Part shown: positions 54,653 through 62,938 of the stretch, piece by piece
How the letters are laid out: the number at the start of each line of letters is the position of its first letter
Position numbering within the stretch: the first letter of the stretch is position 1
DNA from: Nocardia yamanashiensis NBRC 100130
GTDB taxonomy: Bacteria; Actinomycetota; Actinomycetes; Mycobacteriales; Mycobacteriaceae
Length of the DNA: 64,000 bases
Reading direction: 5' to 3'
NCBI RefSeq assembly: GCF_001613325.1
Contig: NZ_BDCD01000006.1
Location: 62,001 to 126,000 of the forward strand
Notes under the pieces: model-generated
The model's database searches: none
What the model was told of the DNA's origin: nothing
The model's input: the letters and a program-made list of their open reading frames with translations, nothing else
Program-made: the position numbers and the translations under genes

Positions 54653-55780
54653 ATGACGGAAATTCAGCCATTCAAGATCGACATCCCGCAGGCCGACATC
54701 GATGACCTGCGTGATCGCCTGCGCCGCACCCGATGGACCGGCGAGCTTCCCGGCCAGGGCTGGGACCGCGGCGTACCCGTGGACTACCTCCAGCAGCTCG
54801 CCGGTTATTGGGCCGACGGCTTCGACTGGCGCACCGCCGAAGCCGAACTGAACGAGCTCCCCCAGTTCACCACCGAAATCGACGGCCAGACAATCCATTT
54901 CGCGCACGTGCGATCGGACAACCCCGAGGCCGTTCCGCTGCTGCTCCTGCACGACTGGCCCGCCTCGTTCATGATCTTCCGCGAGGTCGTCGCACCGCTC
55001 TCGCGAGACTTCCACCTCGTGATTCCCAGCATCCCCGGCGTCGCGTTCTCCGGTCCGCTCGCCACCGCCGGCTGGCATGCCGGACGGATCGCCGCCGCGT
55101 TCATCGAACTCATGTCCCGTCTCGGGTACCAGCGGTACGGCGTGCAAGGGCAGGGCGGCGGCGCCTGGGACGCGGTGGAAATCGGACGGCAGGCGCACGA
55201 ACGCGTTGTCGGCGTGCATGTCAACGGCCATGTCGCCTTCCCGATCGGGCAGGACGGCGAGATGGACGGCCTGACCGACGCCGAGATGGCGCGCCTGGGC
55301 AAACTGCAGCACTTCCGCGACGACATGATGGGCTTCGCCATCCAGCAGTCCACCCGCCCGCAGACCCTGGCCTACGGTCTGCATGATTCCCCGGTCGGTC
55401 AGCTCGCGTGGATCGTGGAGAAGTTCCGCGAATGGACCGACCCCGCCGTCGAACTGCCGGAGGACGCGATCGGCCGGGACAATCTGCTCGCCAATGTGTG
55501 CCTCTACTGGTTCACCGGCACCGCCGGATCATCGGCTGGCCTCTACTTCGACAACGCCCACAACCCCGACGCCTGGACCCCACGCGAACCCGGGATCGTG
55601 CCGACCGGAGTGGCCCTGGCTCCGACCGACATCACCATCCGCCGCTTCGCCGAACGCGATGCGCCCGTGACCCATTGGACCGAACTCGAAGCGGGCGGCA
55701 ACTTCCTGCCGATGGAACAACCCGACCTCTTCGTCGCAGATGTGCGTGCGTTCTTCCGCAGCCTGGGCGCCATCGAATGA
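54653..55780 (+). CDS. Epoxide-hydrolase-like protein lacking catalytic residues
   Basis: 375 residues with the EHN N-terminal domain (MTEIQPFKIDIPQADIDDLR) and an alpha/beta hydrolase body. The HGWPGSF-type motif is LLLHDWPASFMIF near 100. The nucleophile segment, usually QGGDWG, reads YGVQGQGGGAWDAVEIG, so the aspartate is Gly168 by position. The histidine, usually GGHF, is GGNFLPMEQPDLF (Asn350). Both active-site residues are therefore replaced, and catalysis by the normal mechanism is not expected. The next gene overlaps by 4 bases. Confidence 0.9.
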   Translation: MTEIQPFKIDIPQADIDDLRDRLRRTRWTGELPGQGWDRGVPVDYLQQLAGYWADGFDWRTAEAELNELPQFTTEIDGQTIHFAHVRSDNPEAVPLLLLHDWPASFMIFREVVAPLSRDFHLVIPSIPGVAFSGPLATAGWHAGRIAAAFIELMSRLGYQRYGVQGQGGGAWDAVEIGRQAHERVVGVHVNGHVAFPIGQDGEMDGLTDAEMARLGKLQHFRDDMMGFAIQQSTRPQTLAYGLHDSPVGQLAWIVEKFREWTDPAVELPEDAIGRDNLLANVCLYWFTGTAGSSAGLYFDNAHNPDAWTPREPGIVPTGVALAPTDITIRRFAERDAPVTHWTELEAGGNFLPMEQPDLFVADVRAFFRSLGAIE

Positions 55781-56280
55781 CGCCGGACCCGGAGGGCCGC
55801 GCAACGGTCACTCCGTGGCTCATCGTGCCGGACACCGCGGCCTTCCTCGAATTCCTCACCGCCGTCTTCCGCGCCGCCGAACTCGTGCGCATCCTCGACG
55901 ACGACGGCGCCGTCAGCCATGCGCAAGCCCGCATCGGCAACACGGTGGTGACCATGTTCGATCGCAAGCCGCAATGGTCACCCGCACCGCAGTTCCTACG
56001 GGTCGATATCGGCAACACCGAAGCCGTCTACAACAAGGCACTCGGCGCCGGGGCCCGCTCGATCACCGAACCCACCGCACTGGCCTTCGGCGAACTCGTC
56101 GCCCGCTTCGCCGATCCTTGGGACAACATCTGGTCGGTACATCAACGGCTCGAGAAAGTGACAGCGGAAACAATGGCCGGCCGCTGGCAGGACCCCGCCT
56201 ACGCGCGCAATCTGCGCTACACCCGCGAGTCCCTGCACCGCGAACTCGACAGCGGCGCAACACAATCCCCGCTCAACTGA
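55777..56280 (+). CDS. VOC (glyoxalase-like) protein coupled to the epoxide-hydrolase-like gene
   Basis: 167 residues, ATG in the 4-base overlap with the upstream gene. Starts TVTPWLIVPDTAAFLEFLTA and has FVARFADPWDNIWSVHQRL near 100, the end of a VOC module, then a charged helix tail. Probably binds a small ligand with the epoxide-hydrolase-like partner; the activity is unknown. A strong hairpin follows 34 bases after the stop. Confidence 0.85.
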   Translation: MTPDPEGRATVTPWLIVPDTAAFLEFLTAVFRAAELVRILDDDGAVSHAQARIGNTVVTMFDRKPQWSPAPQFLRVDIGNTEAVYNKALGAGARSITEPTALAFGELVARFADPWDNIWSVHQRLEKVTAETMAGRWQDPAYARNLRYTRESLHRELDSGATQSPLN

Positions 56281-56313
56281 ATTCGAGCCGGAGTTCAAGG
56301 GTGCCGACGCCCG

Positions 56314-56340
56314 CAGCGCCGACCACTGTGGTCGGCGCTG
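56314..56340 (+). terminator. Strong terminator hairpin after the epoxide-hydrolase/VOC operon
   Basis: CAGCGCCGACCA and TGGTCGGCGCTG, 12-bp perfect arms, 3-base loop, 34 bases after the VOC stop. No T-run. The length and perfection make it one of the best terminators in the window. Confidence 0.75.
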
Positions 56341-56341
56341 T

Positions 56342-56755
56342 ATGGCCCACAACATGATCCGGCCGATACGATTAAGGCAATCGCCCGATAGCAGCTGGTC
56401 TCCCGGATCCTTAGCATCGAGCGTGTCGCGGGGAGAAACGCCCTGCATTTCACTCCCAGGATGGTCCACTGTGCGCTGGATACGATCGGGCGTCTTCGCC
56501 GATCCGCCGCTGGAACTCACAGACGCCGAACGCAAACGGGGCGAGCGGGCAGCTCAGAAAGCCGCTCGTGAGGCGAGGAAGTCCCTGGTAAGGACGAAGC
56601 GCTCCCAGTATCGGCGCTACCGGAAGTCGGCTGGCGACAAGTATCTGGACTGGCCGCGGTGGCGCATCGCCTACGTCGACGAATATCGACGCGGACCGCT
56701 CCCCGAGTCCACCAGGGGTGGCATCTCCCCAGGGGACAGTTTCATGGGGAGCTGA
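56342..56755 (+). CDS. Basic hypothetical protein, doubtful 5' end
   Basis: The central part (about 55-135) is very basic and helical: DAERKRGERAAQKAAREARK, then RRYRKSAGDKYLDWPRWRIA. The first 50 residues look non-coding, and the true start may be a GTG near 56470 (MRWIRSGVFADPP). It ends 14 bases inside the 3' end of the pseudogene on the other strand. Possibly a nucleic-acid-binding protein or a remnant. Confidence 0.35.
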   Translation: MAHNMIRPIRLRQSPDSSWSPGSLASSVSRGETPCISLPGWSTVRWIRSGVFADPPLELTDAERKRGERAAQKAAREARKSLVRTKRSQYRRYRKSAGDKYLDWPRWRIAYVDEYRRGPLPESTRGGISPGDSFMGS

Positions 56756-57203
56756 CCTGCGGCCCGGCCGATGCGAAGTCATCCAGACCGTTGAGTCGTG
56801 TGTTCTGTGCAGCCCGGATCAACCAGCGCCCCGACTGTTGTACGAGTATCGCGGTGATGAGACCCCGGCGATCCTCGCCTACAGGAGAGCCCGGCAGGAC
56901 GTGATCGGGCCACGCCCATACGGTGTGCACCAACATCACTCCGGGAGCGAGCGGCTGGATACCGACAACCGTTTGACTGTAGTTTTTCTTCTGCGCCAGA
57001 ACGGATTCGGGCACATCCTCGTGCCCGCGCACATTCTCTTCCCTCGACCGCCACCACACGCCCCGATGGGTGATGAAGTCGCAGTCCTCGGTGAACAGCT
57101 CTCCTCACTCCCCCATCCTGTGCTGAACCCAGAGCTCGGTGTAGCGATCGAACAGTTCTCGGATCACCTCGGTGTCATCAGGCATGAATTGATCGTGAAA
57201 CAT
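56742..57203 (-). pseudogene. SgcJ/EcaC-type DUF4440 protein with an in-frame stop
   Basis: The minus-strand frame from ATG 57203 reads DTEVIRELFDRYTELWVQ, then HRMGE, TGA at 57107-57105, and continues in the same frame with GELFTEDCDFITHRGVWWR and later SGRWLIRAAQNTRLNG. Both sides match the family: a nuclear-transport-factor-2-like fold. A single nonsense codon therefore splits the gene, unless it is read through. The first fragment alone would be about 33 residues. Confidence 0.75.
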
Positions 57204-57346
57204 CAACCATTGTTGAGGTCAAGCCGTCGGCCGGGGCCTTCTTGGCGGTCTCGCTAAGGACGCGTCCCGGGCGGTAGGAACCTCCATGGATGCGGTGGAT
57301 TAATGCGTGCACATGCCGATTCCGGCACAGGGAGGCAGGGGTGGGG

Positions 57347-57931
57347 CTACCCGTCGACCAGCCGGAATATCTGGTCCGTCGCTCTGGTGTACCCCGCACG
57401 CGCAGCATCGGAAACGAGTAGGTCGGCCCGATCGGAGCGGACGAAGCCCAGAGTGAACGAGTCACCGATGTCGATGGAGAACAACGCCATTCCCGCCGCT
57501 CTGCTCCGGCGGGCGGCCTTGCGCAGGTACGGCGCGGCGGCGTCGGGGTCCGGCTCGGCGTAGTCGTCGCGAGGGTCGGGTTCCCAGGTGGCCAACGGGG
57601 ACAAGAACAGTTGCCGCAGTCCTCGGTGGATCTGTTGTGCGCTGGCGCGCCAGTCGAATCCGGCGACGAGGGGCTCCAAGGCCCACAGGTTGCCGGTCAG
57701 TGCTGTAAGGAGGGCTTCGCGTGCCAGTTCGTGATTCGACCACGATGGCACATCGAGCCAGCGGGGATAGTCCGCGCGCACCTGCTCAGGGGAGTTGAGG
57801 GAATCAGATACCAGCGAAACCAACGAGAACGCCCAGCCCTCGTCCGGGGCGAGCGCGACAGCCATCGACATCAAGGCGTGTTCCGCCGACAGCGGCGGGG
57901 ACAACGGCCGTGTGATGACGGGCTCTGACAA
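57347..57931 (-). CDS. Hypothetical cytosolic protein, 194 residues
   Basis: Start taken at TTG 57931 because CGGAGG lies 6 bases upstream. Begins MSEPVITRPLSPPLSAEHAL. Helical and acidic with DPRDDYAEPDPDAAAPYLRK near 130 and FSIDIGDSFTLGFVRSDRAD near 155. No membrane segment, no recognised family. Confidence 0.65.
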   Translation of the reverse strand: MSEPVITRPLSPPLSAEHALMSMAVALAPDEGWAFSLVSLVSDSLNSPEQVRADYPRWLDVPSWSNHELAREALLTALTGNLWALEPLVAGFDWRASAQQIHRGLRQLFLSPLATWEPDPRDDYAEPDPDAAAPYLRKAARRSRAAGMALFSIDIGDSFTLGFVRSDRADLLVSDAARAGYTRATDQIFRLVDG

Positions 57932-58177
57932 CAGGTACCTCCGGAACAATCGCAACCTTGCAGCTCTACCGCAGCCTAGAGGCGAGAACGGACAGATGAG
58001 AATCAGGCGGCGGTGATACTACGACGTCCTGTCATACCGCATTTCGCGCTGACCGAACCGGCCAGCGCAGTACCCCGGAAGATCAATGGTGTGCGCGTTG
58101 CTCGGCCACCGGCCGGAATGTTTCCGCTCGGCATGTCCTGCGATGCGTGGAGCCGCGGTCTGCGCACGATAAGTCGT

Positions 58178-58927
58178 ATGACCGGTTCCGACAAAGGCGA
58201 CGGCGTGCGGCGGGGTGTACCGGCTGCGTGGTGGAAGCGTGTCGCCTGGAAGTTCTGGGTATTGCAGATCTTTGGCGTGCTCGGGTGGGTGGTGTTCGTG
58301 GCGGGGGTGGTCACAGCCATTCAGAACGGAGGGAATCTGCATGCTTACCAGGCGGAATCTCACCGGCAGATCGCGGCGAAGGTTACCGGGACGGTCATCC
58401 GTGAACGCCTGTCCCGGTTCTCGACCTATGAGCTGACTGCGACCGCGGCAGAGGGCACCTCCCGCATCGAGTTCCCGCGCGACAACCCGATCGTCCGCCG
58501 CGCACGCTCCGGTACGCCCGTCATGCTCGAACAATGGCGCGGGAGCACCGTTGCGGTGGGCGCCTTCGATATTCGGGTGCAGACCACCCGCTCGCCCGCC
58601 GTCGCATTGTTCCTGTCGCTGGGCTACGCGCTCGGTGGCGCGGGGTTCGGGTTGATGGGTGCGGCATTGTGGTGGCTCGAGCGCGACCGCACCCGCCACG
58701 CGCCACGTCGCGAAGCGGTCTGCGTTGCACTGGCTTTCCACGCGGCGGCGCTTCTCGCCGCTGCCCTGTTGCTGTTACGGGATCCCTTGCAGGAGAGCTG
58801 GTCCACGCCTTGGGGTCTGTTCGCGGCATCGGCAGGATGTGTCGCTGGTATCGGCCTTGGCCTGTGGCACTATCACCGGTCCCAGCAGAGCCCGCCACGC
58901 CATGGCAGGCACAGCGCAATGGAATGA
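58178..58927 (+). CDS. Membrane protein with a DUF3592-like external domain
   Basis: 249 residues. Helix 1 at about 24-46 (FWVLQIFGVLGWVVFVAGVV), an external beta-rich domain (about 60-125, VTGTVIRERLSRFSTYELTA), helix 2 (AVALFLSLGYALGGAGFGLM), helix 3 (VALAFHAAALLAAALLLL) and helix 4 (WGLFAASAGCVAGIGLGLWH). The external segment resembles DUF3592. Function unknown. Confidence 0.7.
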   Translation: MTGSDKGDGVRRGVPAAWWKRVAWKFWVLQIFGVLGWVVFVAGVVTAIQNGGNLHAYQAESHRQIAAKVTGTVIRERLSRFSTYELTATAAEGTSRIEFPRDNPIVRRARSGTPVMLEQWRGSTVAVGAFDIRVQTTRSPAVALFLSLGYALGGAGFGLMGAALWWLERDRTRHAPRREAVCVALAFHAAALLAAALLLLRDPLQESWSTPWGLFAASAGCVAGIGLGLWHYHRSQQSPPRHGRHSAME

Positions 58928-59067
58928 ACGCGTCGATACTCGTCGCAGGCTGAGCTAGCCGGCGAGTGCACCTCCTCAGCTGCGAAAATCCCCTGCCTTA
59001 GTCATCGGTCAGCGTGTCCGGATTCGTCCACGCGATGAACATCCGCTACCGCCGCTTTCGGCTTGAA

Positions 59068-59316
59068 CTAGCCCGCCGCCGCATCTCTCGCGATGCGGCG
59101 CATCTGGTCGACAACATCGGGGCGAAGCTCGAAGATCGTGGTTTCCCACTGCTCGAGAACGTCGAAGAGATCGATCTCCAGCCCGCGCAGCGGACGATCC
59201 TTCGTGATGGCTTGTACTGCGGCGTTGAAGTCGCCCCAGAACCCGAAGACCGAAGTCCTTCCTTGAAGGAACGGTAGGGCCGCATCCCTGATTCGAGAGT
59301 CGACGGGTTCATTCAT
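59068..59316 (-). CDS. Small hypothetical protein, 82 residues
   Basis: Starts MNEPVDSRIRDAALPFLQGR; an upstream ATG at 59343 is also possible. Soluble and helical, with FGFWGDFNAAVQAITKDRPL and IDLFDVLEQWETTIFEL. No family recognised; resembles a compact accessory protein. Confidence 0.55.
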   Translation of the reverse strand: MNEPVDSRIRDAALPFLQGRTSVFGFWGDFNAAVQAITKDRPLRGLEIDLFDVLEQWETTIFELRPDVVDQMRRIARDAAAG

Positions 59317-59558
59317 ACGGGTGATCTTCGCACCCAGGATCATACTCGCAAACCCACTAACTTGCCGCTACCCGCGTGTGTCGAACCAGTCTGCGAGGAG
59401 CTCCCGCAGATCGACCCGCAGCGGCCATTCGAGCTGTCCGCAGCGTATGGGGGTTCGCTCGTGTGTTTGGAGCCCTCACCTCAGGGTGAGTATTAACTCA
59501 GGTGGATGACCATGACGCCGTTAGGGTGAGCAAGTAAAGCGACTGGGAAGGGGAGCCC

Positions 59559-60137
59559 ATGGCCAAGCAGTTTCCGCATCTGGATGAATCCTTGCGGCAG
59601 TTCATCGAGGCGCAAGCGATGTTCTTCGTCGCTACGGCGCCTTCGCAGGGCGGGCGAGTCAACTTGTCGCCCAAGGGGTACCAGGACACCTTCGCGGTAC
59701 TCGACGATCACACTGTCGCCTACCTGGATCTGTTCGGCAGTGGTGTGGAGACGATCTCGCACCTACGCGAGAATGGCCGTATCACGATCATGTTGAGCTC
59801 GTTCACGCGCAACTCCCGGATTCTGCGGTTGTTCGGCTCAGGGCGTGTCGTGCGACCCGACGGCCCCGAATTCCTTGAGCTACGAACGCATTTCGGACTC
59901 GACCATCCGGGGATCCGCGCGGTCATCGTCGTCCACCTCGAGCGCATCGCCGACTCGTGTGGGTACTCCGTTCCCTATTACGAGCTCGTCGGCGAACGGC
60001 CAGTCCTCGACGCCCATCACGCCAGGCAGCCAGAGGAGAAGTTCGCGGGGCGGATCGCCGGAGACAACGGACACAGCATCGATGGCCTTCCCGCGCTGGA
60101 TCCGGATCATCCGGTGCCGTCCCACGTGCCTCGCTAG
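59559..60137 (+). CDS. Pyridoxamine 5'-phosphate oxidase family protein
   Basis: 192 residues with AAGGGGAG before the ATG. Starts MAKQFPHLDESLRQFIEAQA and has the split-barrel core FFVATAPSQGGRVNLSPKGY and VAYLDLFGSGVETISHLREN, then GRITIMLSSFTRNSRILRLF. The C-terminal tail contains HHARQPEEKFAGRIAGDNGH. A flavin- or F420-dependent enzyme in the PPOX superfamily, of the longer type; substrate unknown. Confidence 0.9.
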   Translation: MAKQFPHLDESLRQFIEAQAMFFVATAPSQGGRVNLSPKGYQDTFAVLDDHTVAYLDLFGSGVETISHLRENGRITIMLSSFTRNSRILRLFGSGRVVRPDGPEFLELRTHFGLDHPGIRAVIVVHLERIADSCGYSVPYYELVGERPVLDAHHARQPEEKFAGRIAGDNGHSIDGLPALDPDHPVPSHVPR

Positions 60138-60227
60138 GAACCATCGGAGCGCATCTTCCGGCTGCCCCTTCAGCATCTAGCCAGAACGTCGAACAGGCTT
60201 GCACCGCAACGGAAACCGGACAAGTCA

Positions 60228-60650
60228 GTGGTCTGCGCAATGATGTTTGCCATGAACGCAGGACTACTTACCGACGTCTGGCGACAGCTGCTCGCCGATC
60301 CCCGCAAGTCGTGGGTGCTTTTCGAGCACGGCACCTGTGTCGTGCTCACCGCTCCGGATGGGGATCTGGCCGAGCAAGCCACCACGATCCTGGCGGAGTT
60401 CGGCCCGGCTCGTGCCGGATCGGCGGCGGGCGATTTCGGCGTGATCAATCCCAAGGATGTGGAGGGATGGGTGGTCACCGGGCACCACAACGATGTCCTC
60501 ACCTACGTCGGTCCCGATGAGCCTCGCGATTCTTCGCAGATTGCAGTCGGGCTGTGCGGTCGTACCAAGCGTCATCAGGACGGCACCGAGCTGCACGTCG
60601 TCCATGTCGAGGATGGGCGGCCGAATATCACCGATCCGAAGGACGAATGA
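60228..60650 (+). CDS. Hypothetical protein coupled to a SMI1/KNR4 gene
   Basis: 140 residues at most; the start may be the internal ATG at 60252 (MNAGLLTDVWRQLLADPRKS). Soluble alpha/beta protein with CVVLTAPDGDLAEQATTILA and GWVVTGHHNDVLTYVGPDEP. It overlaps the next gene by 4 bases (ATGA), so the two are co-translated. Confidence 0.68.
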   Translation: MVCAMMFAMNAGLLTDVWRQLLADPRKSWVLFEHGTCVVLTAPDGDLAEQATTILAEFGPARAGSAAGDFGVINPKDVEGWVVTGHHNDVLTYVGPDEPRDSSQIAVGLCGRTKRHQDGTELHVVHVEDGRPNITDPKDE

Positions 60651-61270
60651 TGGCTCGGGAGCGCCGGGTGAGCGCGGACCGGGCCGCGCTGGCCGGCCTC
60701 GCGGATGTGCTGTCGTGCATCGGGCCGACCTGCGGTGACACCATCGACTGGAGTTCCTGCGCAATCTCTTTCCCGGCCGACTACCGGGCCTTCGTGACCG
60801 CCTTCGGCGACGGCTCGATCGAGGACATCGTCAGCATTCTCGTCCCTGCTGCCACCTCGGCCCAGTCGCACGCCCCTACGCTCGCCAGGATGTCGGACGC
60901 AGCGGCCGATTGGGAGGACCCACTCCGTTGGGAGTGCGAGTGGGCTCCGGCGGACCGGGGACGGTATCGGCGGGAGGACCTGCTCATCTGGGGTGGAACC
61001 TGTACCGGTGACACGCTGTGCTGGGTCACGACCGACCCGGACCCGGATCGATGGCCGGTCGCGGTCTACGCGCGAGGGCGGCTCGAGTGGGCGGTGTATC
61101 CGTGCGGCATGGCCGAGTTCCTGGTGAAGCTGCTGCGCAACGAGTGGCCACGGAACCCGATCAGCGATGATTCGTTCGAAAGCCTTGTGGCCCCGCGCTT
61201 TCAACACGAGAAGGACGAGTCGGCCGCCTATGTGGCGGGGGTAGATCCCTGGGAGCCGGTCAGTCGGTGA
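60647..61270 (+). CDS. SMI1/KNR4 (SUKH) family protein, immunity-type
   Basis: 207 residues. SUKH domain: DWSSCAISFPADYRAFVTAF, then GDGSIEDIVSILVPA and WGGTCTGDTLCWVTTDPDPD, with WAVYPCGMAEFLVKLL. SUKH proteins often are immunity proteins for polymorphic or contact-dependent toxins; no toxin is adjacent. Start is the ATG in the 4-base overlap. Ends 11 bases inside the convergent gene at 61260. Confidence 0.85.
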   Translation: MMARERRVSADRAALAGLADVLSCIGPTCGDTIDWSSCAISFPADYRAFVTAFGDGSIEDIVSILVPAATSAQSHAPTLARMSDAAADWEDPLRWECEWAPADRGRYRREDLLIWGGTCTGDTLCWVTTDPDPDRWPVAVYARGRLEWAVYPCGMAEFLVKLLRNEWPRNPISDDSFESLVAPRFQHEKDESAAYVAGVDPWEPVSR

Positions 61271-62180
61271 GGATCTGCTCGATCCCTTCCCGGTAGGTGG
61301 TGACCTGGAAGTCGGGGAAGCGGGTCGTGAACTTCGCGCTGTCGAAGATGTTGTCGTCGCGGTAACGGTCGAGCAGTTCGTACATTTCGTCGAGTGTCTT
61401 GACGATGTGTCGTCCGAGGCGGAAAGCGAGCATCGGCAGCACCGTGTAGCCGATCGTGCGGCCGGTGATCTCGCCGGCGCTCTCGATGAGCTGGGCGTAG
61501 GACTGCCGGTTCGGATCGACCGGCAGGTGCCAGGTCTGGCCGTAGGCATCGGGGGTGTTGCCCAGCCGGGCCAGTGCCCGGCTGGCGTCGGGGGTCCAGA
61601 TCAGGGAGCGAACGGCGTGGGCATTGACTGGGACGAATGGCCGCTGGCCTGCTGCGATCCGGTCGAACACCAGTGAATTCGTGTAGCTCTTGGTCGAGCC
61701 GGGCCCGTAGAACTCGGGGGCGCGGCCGATGAGGCCCTGTACCCGGCCGGTCTGTATGGCCTCGAGCAGCATGGTGGCGATCTCGGCGCGCACCCGTCCC
61801 TTGCGACCGCCCGGCGCGAAGGCTGTCGACTCGGTCTGGGGCGCCGCCGTCGCTGGGTACATGTAGGTGTTGTCGAAGAAGACGAGCTTGGTCCCGTGTT
61901 CGGCGCAGGCGTCGATGACGTTGCGCATGATGACGGGGAATTGACGCTCCCACAGCTGCGAGTCCAGGGGCAGTCCGACGGTGAGGTAGGCGATCTCGCT
62001 GCCCGCGACGGCACGGCGGGTGGCCTCGGCATCGGTGAGGTCCGCGGCCACGAGTTCGTCGGTGTCATGGACCCGCGATGGGTTGCGGCTGACGAGCCGA
62101 ATGTCCTTGGTGTAGTTGCGGTGGAGCTCGTTGACGAGCTCGTCGGCGATCGGTCCACCGGCGCCGAGGACGGTCTGCAT
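61260..62180 (-). CDS. NAD-dependent epimerase/dehydratase family protein
   Basis: 306 residues with AGGAGA upstream. Rossmann start MQTVLGAGGPIADELVNELH, then LTVGLPLDSQLWERQFPVIM, FFDNTYMYPATAAPQTESTA, and IGRAPEFYGPGSTKSYTNSL. Likely reduces or epimerises a small metabolite. It is divergent from the TetR at 62269; an operator at 62228-62244 lies between them. Confidence 0.88.
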   Translation of the reverse strand: MQTVLGAGGPIADELVNELHRNYTKDIRLVSRNPSRVHDTDELVAADLTDAEATRRAVAGSEIAYLTVGLPLDSQLWERQFPVIMRNVIDACAEHGTKLVFFDNTYMYPATAAPQTESTAFAPGGRKGRVRAEIATMLLEAIQTGRVQGLIGRAPEFYGPGSTKSYTNSLVFDRIAAGQRPFVPVNAHAVRSLIWTPDASRALARLGNTPDAYGQTWHLPVDPNRQSYAQLIESAGEITGRTIGYTVLPMLAFRLGRHIVKTLDEMYELLDRYRDDNIFDSAKFTTRFPDFQVTTYREGIEQILTD

Positions 62181-62227
62181 GGGGTCTCCTCGAGGTGGCG
62201 AGGTCAGGTCACACCTGAAGTGCGATA

Positions 62228-62244
62228 TGTTTACAGTGCTAACA
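62228..62244. promoter_or_regulatory. TetR operator, copy 1
   Basis: TGTTTACAGTGCTAACA, an imperfect dyad (TGTT..CA.TG..AACA), between the epimerase and TetR genes. The same 17-bp sequence with two changes recurs at 62872, ahead of the acetoacetate-decarboxylase gene. Confidence 0.7.
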
Positions 62245-62268
62245 CAGCGTAGAAGGAGCAAGTGATCG

Positions 62269-62844
62269 GTGTCAACATTGGAGAAGAGTGGCTACCATCA
62301 CGGCGACCTGCGGGCAGCGCTGGTGTCGGCCGCGATGGAAATGCTCGAGGCCGGCGAGCCCTTCTCGTTGCGCGCGATCGCCCGCAAGGCCGGCGTGTCA
62401 CAGACGGCGCCGTACCGCCACTTCAAGGACCGCGACGCGCTGGAGTCCGCGCTGGCGGCCGAGGGCTTCCGCGACCTGCTGGCAAGCCTGGGCGACGGGC
62501 GTAACCCGCCCGCCTCGCTGCAGGACCTGGCCGAGTTCGCGGTCGCCTATGTCGCTTTCGCGCTGCGGCGGCCGGCTCTGTTCCGGGTGATGTTCGGCAA
62601 GCCGTGTGACGATGCCGACGACGAGCGAGTCAGGGCGGCCGGCGCTCTGCACGAGCTGCTGACCGTCGCGCTCGGCCGGGTTTTTCCCGACGCGGACGCC
62701 CCGGCCTTGGCGTCGGCCGGCTGGGGACTCGCACATGGGCTGGCCTGCCTGTATCTCGACGGCAAGCTGCACGCGACGTCGAGCGAGGAGGTGGCCGAGC
62801 ATGTCCGCAGCGCCTTCCTCGCGATCGCGTCGGTCGGCTCCTGA
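62269..62844 (+). CDS. TetR regulator with WHG-type C-terminal domain
   Basis: 191 residues from GTG at 62269, AGGAG upstream. HTH LRAIARKAGVSQTAPYRHFK at about 36-56. The C-terminal domain has GWGLAHGLACLYLDGKL, the WHG-type motif. It probably represses itself, the divergent epimerase and the downstream gene at 62939 through the repeated operators. Confidence 0.9.
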   Translation: MSTLEKSGYHHGDLRAALVSAAMEMLEAGEPFSLRAIARKAGVSQTAPYRHFKDRDALESALAAEGFRDLLASLGDGRNPPASLQDLAEFAVAYVAFALRRPALFRVMFGKPCDDADDERVRAAGALHELLTVALGRVFPDADAPALASAGWGLAHGLACLYLDGKLHATSSEEVAEHVRSAFLAIASVGS

Positions 62845-62871
62845 TCGAGCCAGGCGCTCCCGAATATGCAG

Positions 62872-62888
62872 TGTTGACAGTGCTCACA
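62872..62888 (+). promoter_or_regulatory. TetR operator, copy 2, overlapping a promoter
   Basis: TGTTGACAGTGCTCACA, 15 of 17 bases identical to copy 1. It contains TTGACA (62874-62879), a good -35 for the gene at 62939, so binding would block that promoter. Confidence 0.75.
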
Positions 62889-62938
62889 TGCCATGCAATC
62901 CTCGATGTTGACGCCGAATACATCAGAGGGGATAGCCG

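Noticed and set aside
52980..54656. A 558-residue plus-strand frame opposite the histidine kinase
   Set aside because: Antisense of conserved kinase motifs; composition is atypical.
57204..57346. Minus-strand peptide similar to a recombinase end
   Set aside because: Too short and without motifs; treated as non-coding.
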